64,000 bases of DNA, taken from Flavobacterium sp. 270 (GTDB lineage: Bacteria; Bacteroidota; Bacteroidia; Flavobacteriales; Flavobacteriaceae). Both the position numbers and the translations under genes were made by a program. Of this stretch, positions 62,777-64,000 are shown in pieces; position 1 is the first letter of the stretch; each line of letters starts with the position of its first letter. The stretch spans positions 1,240,001 through 1,304,000 of the forward strand of contig NZ_SODM01000001.1 in the NCBI RefSeq assembly GCF_004368785.1, given 5' to 3'. Under the pieces are notes generated by a model. That model was not told the origin of the DNA. It saw only the letters and a program-made list of their open reading frames with translations, and ran no database searches.

Positions 62777-62834
62777 ACAAAAACACCTAAAATAATTTAA
62801 ATTTTAACCTATAACGGTTTCGTAAATGAGAATA
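62771..62834. repeat. CCTATAACGGTTTCGTAAAT direct repeat, copy 1
   Basis: A 64-base unit with an AATTTAACAAAAAC left part, an AT-rich middle and the invariant core CCTATAACGGTTTCGTAAAT ending in GAGAATA. This copy sits directly upstream of the AraC-type regulator gene on its promoter side. The core contains a dyad AACC-N6-GGTT. Confidence 0.8.
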
Positions 62835-63034
62835 AATCATTAAAACTGAGATTTTATTTCTGTGAAATTAACACCAAAACCGAGGTTTTTTTTGAGTATC
62901 ATTTTTTTATCCTGTATTTTTTTTATTAATCGTATTTAATCTGCAGTTTTTATACATATACCCCATTTTTTGTAAGAAAGAAAGACTTTTTAACAGAATC
63001 TCATTTTCTGCAAAACATTGAAAAATAGTATCTC

Positions 63035-63112
63035 AATTAACAAAAACACCTCAAATAATTCAAATTTTAACCTATAACGGTTTCGTAAATGAGAATATAG
63101 CACATAAATTGG
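63035..63112. repeat. CCTATAACGGTTTCGTAAAT direct repeat, copy 2
   Basis: Same orientation and invariant core as copy 1, plus a shared ATAGCACA tail with copy 3. It lies 83 bases upstream of the exported-protein gene at 63195. The 450-base gap between the AraC and 63195 genes is otherwise AT-rich with no gene. Confidence 0.8.
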
Positions 63113-63194
63113 AAAATTGAGTTGTGCTGAAAAATGGATTTCCGAAGTAATTTTACATCAGAAAAATGAACTAAAAATTTAAACATAGAGAATT

Positions 63195-63596
63195 ATGAAA
63201 AAGATTATAAAATTAAGTTTAGTATGCGCGGTGCTTTTATCAGGATTAAGTACTTATGCAATTGATGGTGGCAACGATTTTAACCTTCATGTATTAAAAG
63301 GTGAAGGCAGAATAATTACGTTTGCTCTTAATCAAACTCAAAAAGCAAGTTTAAGCATTTATGACAGCAAAGGAAATTTGATTTATTCTGAAAATGCTAC
63401 TGGTAAAGACGGAATCTTAAGAACTTTTAGTTTAGAAGAATTTCCAGAAGGAACTTATTTCTTAGAAGTTACTGATGCTACTAAAAAAGTAAAATACGAA
63501 ATCACTGTTGACGAAAACAATTCTGTGTTATCAAGACAAGCTGTATCATCTGTTTATACAGATGCTGCTAAAAATACTGGCGTAGCAGTACGCTAA
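63195..63596 (+). CDS. small exported protein resembling a lone C-terminal sorting-like domain
   Basis: A 133-residue exported protein (signal 1-22, ending TYAI). The mature part is a single beta-sandwich of about 95 residues with ASLSIYDSKGNLIYSENATG and EEFPEGTYFLEVTDATKKVKYEITV, the 'S-I-Y-D-x-x-G ... L-x-x-G-x-Y-x-L' pattern of T9SS type A tails and of the DUF3244-like family, here without a larger protein attached. It may be secreted alone or stay in the periplasm. A long repeat copy lies upstream and a terminator downstream. Confidence 0.7.
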   Translation: MKKIIKLSLVCAVLLSGLSTYAIDGGNDFNLHVLKGEGRIITFALNQTQKASLSIYDSKGNLIYSENATGKDGILRTFSLEEFPEGTYFLEVTDATKKVKYEITVDENNSVLSRQAVSSVYTDAAKNTGVAVR

Positions 63597-63670
63597 AAAA
63601 GTTTATACTCGTAATACAGTATAAAAGTGAGGTTAGATAGTTAGTAAGTTTAAAAACTTTTAAAGTTTTA

Positions 63671-63708
63671 AAAACAGCTCTTTGTGGTTATTGAGCTGTT
63701 TTTTTTTG
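63671..63708 (+). terminator. terminator of the 63195 gene
   Basis: A perfect 10-bp stem AAAACAGCTC / GAGCTGTTTT with a 12-base loop and a T-run, 74 bases after the stop. Confidence 0.88.
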
Positions 63709-63729
63709 CTCTATACTGAACGTATTTAT

Positions 63730-63827
63730 TTAACCGCAAAGAGCGCAAGGAAAAAACATAAAGGTTCGGCAAAGCTTTTATAAACTTTGCGAACCTTTCT
63801 GAAAATCTTAGCGCTCTTTGTGGTTAA
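63730..63827. repeat. TTAACCGCAAAGAGCGC nested palindrome
   Basis: Outer arms TTAACCGCAAAGAGCGC (63730-63746) and GCGCTCTTTGTGGTTAA (63811-63827), one mismatch. Inner arms AAAGGTTCGGCAAAG and CTTTGCGAACCTTT with one extra base. It is a dispersed intergenic element in appearance, and its inner words recall those at 23468-23530. Confidence 0.7.
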
Positions 63828-63926
63828 ATAATACATTTTACTTTTCTAAATCTTTAACAAATTGTAAGAAATACGGAAGATTTTACAATACATTAAACTA
63901 GAAGAAACATTAAATAATAATAGGTG

Positions 63927-64000
63927 AATTTAACAAAAACGATTAATTATATTTAAATTTTAACCTATAACGGTTTCGTAAATGAGAATATAGCACACAA
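63927..64000. repeat. CCTATAACGGTTTCGTAAAT direct repeat, copy 3 (window end)
   Basis: Same orientation and core as copies 1 and 2 with an ATAGCACA tail like copy 2. It is cut by the window end. By analogy with copy 2, a plus-strand gene may start about 85-100 bases further on, perhaps a paralog of the 63195 gene. Confidence 0.8.

Noticed and set aside
63730..63827. Possible small RNA gene in the nested palindrome near the window end
   Set aside because: The fold is strong, but the word pattern is that of dispersed flavobacterial intergenic repeats and there is no promoter motif in front of it.

Overview
The window looks like a chromosome segment of a Flavobacterium-type gliding Bacteroidota. 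The evidence is its low GC content, Bacteroidota -7 promoter motifs (TAnnTTTG), the absence of strong Shine-Dalgarno sites, a gldI gene, type IX secretion C-terminal sorting domains of both type A and type B, a GH92 mannosidase, a nagB-PIG-L fusion and a type III glutamine synthetase. I saw no tRNA, rRNA, CRISPR array, prophage or intact transposase gene. The species is inferred, not proven.

Layout. 1-9.6 kb: a DUF3857 protein, then a minus-strand run of a type B sorted FG-GAP-like protein, a small secreted protein, a nitronate monooxygenase-like flavoenzyme, a type A sorted subtilase, mnmA and a MORN-repeat protein. 9.7-22.7 kb: minus-strand housekeeping and cell-wall genes: yidC, pyrG, a DUF3820 protein, nagB-PIG-L, osmC-like, two LysM proteins and guaA. 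22.9-30.3 kb: a lipoprotein, poxB, two small exported proteins, the co-chaperone pair cbpA/cbpM, ridA and a CLC transporter with fluoride-type signature residues. 30.6-38.6 kb: nrnA, gldI and two tandem cyclophilin-FKBP fusions (an envelope folding cluster), then a set of membrane proteins including EamA, DoxX, AqpZ, GlsB and a sterol desaturase-like enzyme. 38.7-47.3 kb: an M61 peptidase, a hypothetical gene flanked by palindromic REP pairs, a gene broken by a stop codon, the GH92 enzyme, small genes and purM. 47.4-53.1 kb: a six-gene curli-type functional amyloid operon. 53.2-58.1 kb: a type III and a eukaryote-like type II glutamine synthetase transcribed divergently, then a TerC protein. 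58.2-64 kb: a lipoprotein, an esterase, an M13 peptidase, an AraC-type regulator and a small exported protein, with three copies of one long direct repeat around the last two.

The most notable system is the curli operon, in the order csgA-csgB-csgE-csgF-csgG-lipoprotein. It has a long curlin with about sixteen and a half 11-residue half-repeats, a CsgE with an extra N-terminal domain, a CsgG carrying an extra C-terminal outer-membrane-barrel-like domain, a beta-propeller-like lipoprotein as sixth gene, a hairpin between csgA and csgB, and an upstream region rich in short direct repeats plus a 14-bp dyad. Also worth attention are the CLC-F-like channel, the triplicated element around the AraC gene, and several families of palindromic intergenic repeats.
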